Notes under the pieces: generated by a model
The model's database searches: none
Told to the model about the DNA's origin: nothing
Seen by the model: only the letters and a program-made list of their open reading frames with translations
Program-made: the position numbers and the translations under genes
Source: UBA10329 sp964500205
Lineage (GTDB): Bacteria; Bacteroidota; Bacteroidia; UBA10329
Direction: 5' to 3'
Length of the DNA: 64,000 nt
Assembly: GCA_964500205.1 (NCBI GenBank)
Contig: CAZCNS010000012.1
Coordinates: forward strand, 62,001 to 126,000
Shown here: positions 62,201 through 64,000 of the stretch, one piece after another
How the letters are laid out: the number at the start of each line of letters is the position of its first letter
Position numbering within the stretch: position 1 is the first letter of the stretch

Positions 62201-63999
62201 GTGAGCGTGAGGACATTGTACTTGCCCGGTTGGAGGAGGGACGAAAGCAGCGAGAAGCTCTGATGATGACCGAGGAGGAGCAGTTGGCAGCGGCTCAGTT
62301 GGAAGCTCAACGTAAGGCAGAAGCGGCAGCCAAGGCAGAGGCAGATAGGCTTTTGGCTCAGGCGGAGAAAGAGCGGCAACTCGCCTTTGAGGCACAGCGT
62401 AAAGCCGAGGCTGAACGAGTCAAAGAGCAGGAGCGACTTGCCGCTGAAGCAGAAAAGAACCGTATTGCAGCAGCTGAGGCAGCCGCGAAGGCTGAGGAAG
62501 ACCGTAAGCGCAATGAACAGCGGCTTGCAGCCGAGGCGGAAAAAGCACGTATTGCAGCGGAAAAGGCAGCGGCCCAAGCCGAGGCAGAACGCAAGAAGGA
62601 GGAACAACTTTTGGCGCAAGAGGCCGAGAAAGCACGCGTTGCGGCCGAGAAAGCGGCCGCCATGGCTGATGCTGAACAGCGAAAGGAGGAGGAACGCAAA
62701 GCTGCTGAGGCCGAGAGAGCTCGTATTGCGGCACAACAGGCCGCGGCCAAGGCGGAGGAGGAACGCAGAAAAGAGCAGGAACGCCTTGCCGCTGAGGCCG
62801 AGCGGGCCAGGATTCTTGCCGATCAGGCAGCAGCGAAGGCCGCTGAGGAGCGCAGGAAGGAAGAAGAACGGCTCGCGGCAGAGGCGGCAAAAGCTGAACT
62901 TGAGCGTCAGCGACAAGCAGAGCTGGCTGCCGAGGCCGAACGCAAGCGCAAAGAGGAGGAGGAAAGGCAGCGACTCCTCACCGAGCAACGTGAGCGTGAT
63001 GCGCAGATAGCCCGATACAGCGAGGTGGCTACCAAGGCATTCTCAGAAAGAAGGTACGATGATGCCATTTCGGCCTTCAACATGGTACTTGGTTTCGATC
63101 AGAACAGCACTCTTGCCAAAAAAGGCATTGCCGACTCAGAGGCTGCCCTCGCTGCCATCGCAAAAGCTGAGGCTGAGCGCAAGGTATTGGACGAGCGTTA
63201 TGCAAAGCTTATAGCAACTGGAGAACGGCAGGTTGGTGAGAATGACCTTAAAGCGGCTAAATCCACCTTTACTGAAGCCGCTGCGCTTAAGCCGAACGAC
63301 AGCGATGCAAAAGATGGTCTGGCGCTTGTAGCGCGCATGGAGTCACAGCTTGCAGAAGCTGAGGAGCAGCGGCAGTCCACTGAGCGGCAGTACCTTGTTT
63401 TCCTGCAAGAAGGTGATCGCGCTCTTGGAGCCAATAACCTTGCGGTTGCCAAGGTTCGCTACCAGGAAGCTCTCAATCTGAAGCCCAACGAGTCTGAGCC
63501 GAAGAATAAACTGCAACAGATAGCTGATAAAGAGACAGAGTTAGCTCTTGAGGCTGAGAAGAAGCGTCAGCGCGAGGAGGAGGCTAAACGCAAATTCGAG
63601 GAGCAACAGCGTCAGGCCGAGTTGGCCCGACTCGAAGCTATCTCCGCTGCTGATGCCGTCAAAACAGCAGAAGAGGATAAAGGACTTTCCGAGCAGGAGA
63701 AAAGGGCTAAGGAATTCGATCGTCTGAAGGAGAATGTGGCCAAGTTGAACATCAGTCAAGAGGAGCAGCGTAAGACCTTCCTATCAGCGCTGGCCAAGCT
63801 CTATCCTGAGGGTGTCACAGAAGAACTGGTAGAGGCCAAAAACTATACAGTTATCCGTAATGTGATAAATCAGAGCGGAGTGGTTACAGTGTATGAGCAG
63901 AGGACTTGGGATTGGGGCGGTGTGTTCTGGTTCAAGAATGGAGATATCTCCATCACCGAGTCGCTGTACAAGCTTGAATTGAGCCGTGTAGGTAAGTGA
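59236..63999 (+). CDS. Giant coiled-coil/TPR periplasmic protein with novel repeats
   Basis: A complete gene for 1,587 residues ending two codons before the window edge. It has a signal-like N-terminus (MTMKAFTKNTFSLMLIGSVV), then a carboxypeptidase-regulatory-like domain (about 50-130). From about 228 to 903 lie eight copies of a helical repeat such as APKDERSQIAVIVNSLPKEM and NAPKDEASQLAIVLNTLPKG. Four copies (starting near 228, 363, 691 and 824) carry an added tail of the type DFKQLFAAADMAEQEAV. A long Ala/Glu/Lys/Arg coiled coil follows to about 1250, then three TPR units (RRYDDAISAFNMVLGFD) and a distinct C-terminal domain (YEQRTWDWGGVFWFKNGDIS). It is translationally coupled to the previous OmpA gene. 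The function is unknown, possibly an envelope-spanning scaffold. Confidence 0.8.
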   Translation: MTMKAFTKNTFSLMLIGSVVASIALLSPSSEPIHAFDPGDKDTLKSNIAGPLEFKGTVEELTRAIKGAIVTVYEDADGTKEQMTEIKKLVTPGNGTFELKFEINKFYLITVEKAGYTTKGIDVDTDVRFARPEHTKVPPFEFKVDMVQDKDGLSFKKSVANVFYQIKRNAFDYELDYSKEEMEEEERLLREQEEKRRLAELAAQKKFEMEEAAKLLREMDDASMEEKIKAAVTLGNEDRQKTIAALTEVFAVNDTLKEKKAEVVYEELQKERESGKAVADINFKGLFAAANALEREVVTESEKEQDKKREELRAIREDAERKKEAAMLAQQQALEVEMREKIAAANLRAEEQRMKEQKEKDDKLYFAIFSAQGDRKTAVANIVKTYPRDDKYAEQKANAVFDQYEKTRLTGKTLAQMDFKQLFAAADMAEQEAVKEEIAKADAKDRIRTDAFLQKEEQRASEEQRKIADAIMAGLQRSGEDDNARMNAFVESLPKTDPFRNEKGRAMFEEYQRQQKLASEPVNLPKDIYERLAAAPKDERSQIAVIVNSLPKEMQGREEKAKALYDGFRRELNERSGANIITESIARQLQNAPKDEASQLAIVLNTLPKGEAQREMKAREALERYRKREKALSVVWGDQLIEELRSSPQDERSQLAVFLKTVPEGAPDREKKAKEKYAQYVSQERGESLALSAKLSDRLKDAKDENQQLAAFVESFSSDDPKRFEKARVLLDEYTEQKKALNKATKFGSELDFGAMFAASQAAERDAAEKQKLEIVKQKEAEQAALEQKREEARLEKIRLGEQAAKEAREIQVAKMKDAKTKRERDLAQALDAGGGDKQKTVAEIIKTFPKDTELPELKAEAIYDAYVEEGKKQRSSGGSAQLDFAVLFAAAEQAELRALEREYEEKLLKEEAQIVAYEEQRMVATKEAALEVADQAKAELAAAEIAYQRTVTKVERESQARLEEEARIKEDFDQQASMERAKRDAMEREREDIVLARLEEGRKQREALMMTEEEQLAAAQLEAQRKAEAAAKAEADRLLAQAEKERQLAFEAQRKAEAERVKEQERLAAEAEKNRIAAAEAAAKAEEDRKRNEQRLAAEAEKARIAAEKAAAQAEAERKKEEQLLAQEAEKARVAAEKAAAMADAEQRKEEERKAAEAERARIAAQQAAAKAEEERRKEQERLAAEAERARILADQAAAKAAEERRKEEERLAAEAAKAELERQRQAELAAEAERKRKEEEERQRLLTEQRERDAQIARYSEVATKAFSERRYDDAISAFNMVLGFDQNSTLAKKGIADSEAALAAIAKAEAERKVLDERYAKLIATGERQVGENDLKAAKSTFTEAAALKPNDSDAKDGLALVARMESQLAEAEEQRQSTERQYLVFLQEGDRALGANNLAVAKVRYQEALNLKPNESEPKNKLQQIADKETELALEAEKKRQREEEAKRKFEEQQRQAELARLEAISAADAVKTAEEDKGLSEQEKRAKEFDRLKENVAKLNISQEEQRKTFLSALAKLYPEGVTEELVEAKNYTVIRNVINQSGVVTVYEQRTWDWGGVFWFKNGDISITESLYKLELSRVGK

Positions 64000-64000
64000 G

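Noticed and set aside
1..64000. tRNA, rRNA and CRISPR loci
   Set aside because: No cloverleaf with a recognisable T-loop, rRNA-like block or repeat-spacer array was seen on reading both strands; a covariance-model scan would be needed to exclude small RNAs.

Overview
The window looks like a chromosomal segment of a member of the Bacteroidota, probably Flavobacteriales-like. The evidence is two secreted proteins with C-terminal type IX secretion (T9SS) sorting domains, PD40/OmpA envelope proteins, a flexirubin-type ketosynthase, DUF2452 and DUF922 proteins, REP-associated tyrosine transposases (RAYTs), and TAnnTTTG -7 promoter boxes. Genus cannot be assigned from sequence alone. There is one assembly gap of 100 N, at 54161-54260.

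Layout. (1) 1-3.9 kb is housekeeping: the end of lptB, a GT4 glycosyltransferase, a WD40 protein and hisD. (2) 3.9-11.1 kb is a decaying accessory region. It has three essentially identical RAYT elements with 28-bp terminal inverted repeats, a duplicated 161-bp repeat, truncated XRE, RHS and HxlR fragments, a DUF922 protease gene with an in-frame TAG, and two toxin-antitoxin (TA) modules. (3) 11.1-24.5 kb is mostly core: mutS, a SpoU methyltransferase, hemW, a histidine kinase, a polysaccharide deacetylase, a ketosynthase-like chain length factor, rpmB, vapBC, uvrA with a ParDE-type module behind it, and DUF2452. (4) 24.5-33 kb holds a YihQ-like GH31 glycosidase, a T9SS cargo protein, a sodium:solute symporter, a TPR lipoprotein, recA and bcp. 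(5) 33-35.2 kb holds hicBA between repeats, then an AT-rich GTPase/membrane protein pair. (6) 35.4-49.4 kb centres on a single-module type I polyketide synthase with an acyl-CoA dehydrogenase, an unknown protein, a TetR regulator and an AT-rich insert. (7) 49.6-64 kb holds a secreted metalloprotease and an apparent three-gene envelope operon: an OmpA protein with PD40 and a peptidoglycan-binding domain, an OmpA protein with PD40 and WD40, and a giant coiled-coil/TPR protein.

The most unusual pattern concerns the TA modules. Behind mutS lie two TA modules in series, each followed by a degenerate copy of the mutS 3' end. Behind uvrA lies one TA module followed by a 79-bp degenerate copy of the uvrA 3' end. 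The intact gene always keeps a complete tail, and the spare tail always lies beyond the toxin in the same orientation. hicBA is likewise bracketed by direct repeats. This suggests repeated insertion of TA cassettes at the 3' ends of DNA-repair genes by a tail-replacing mechanism. A second strong candidate for novelty is a repeat module of about 45-75 residues, present eight times in the giant protein at 59236-63999.
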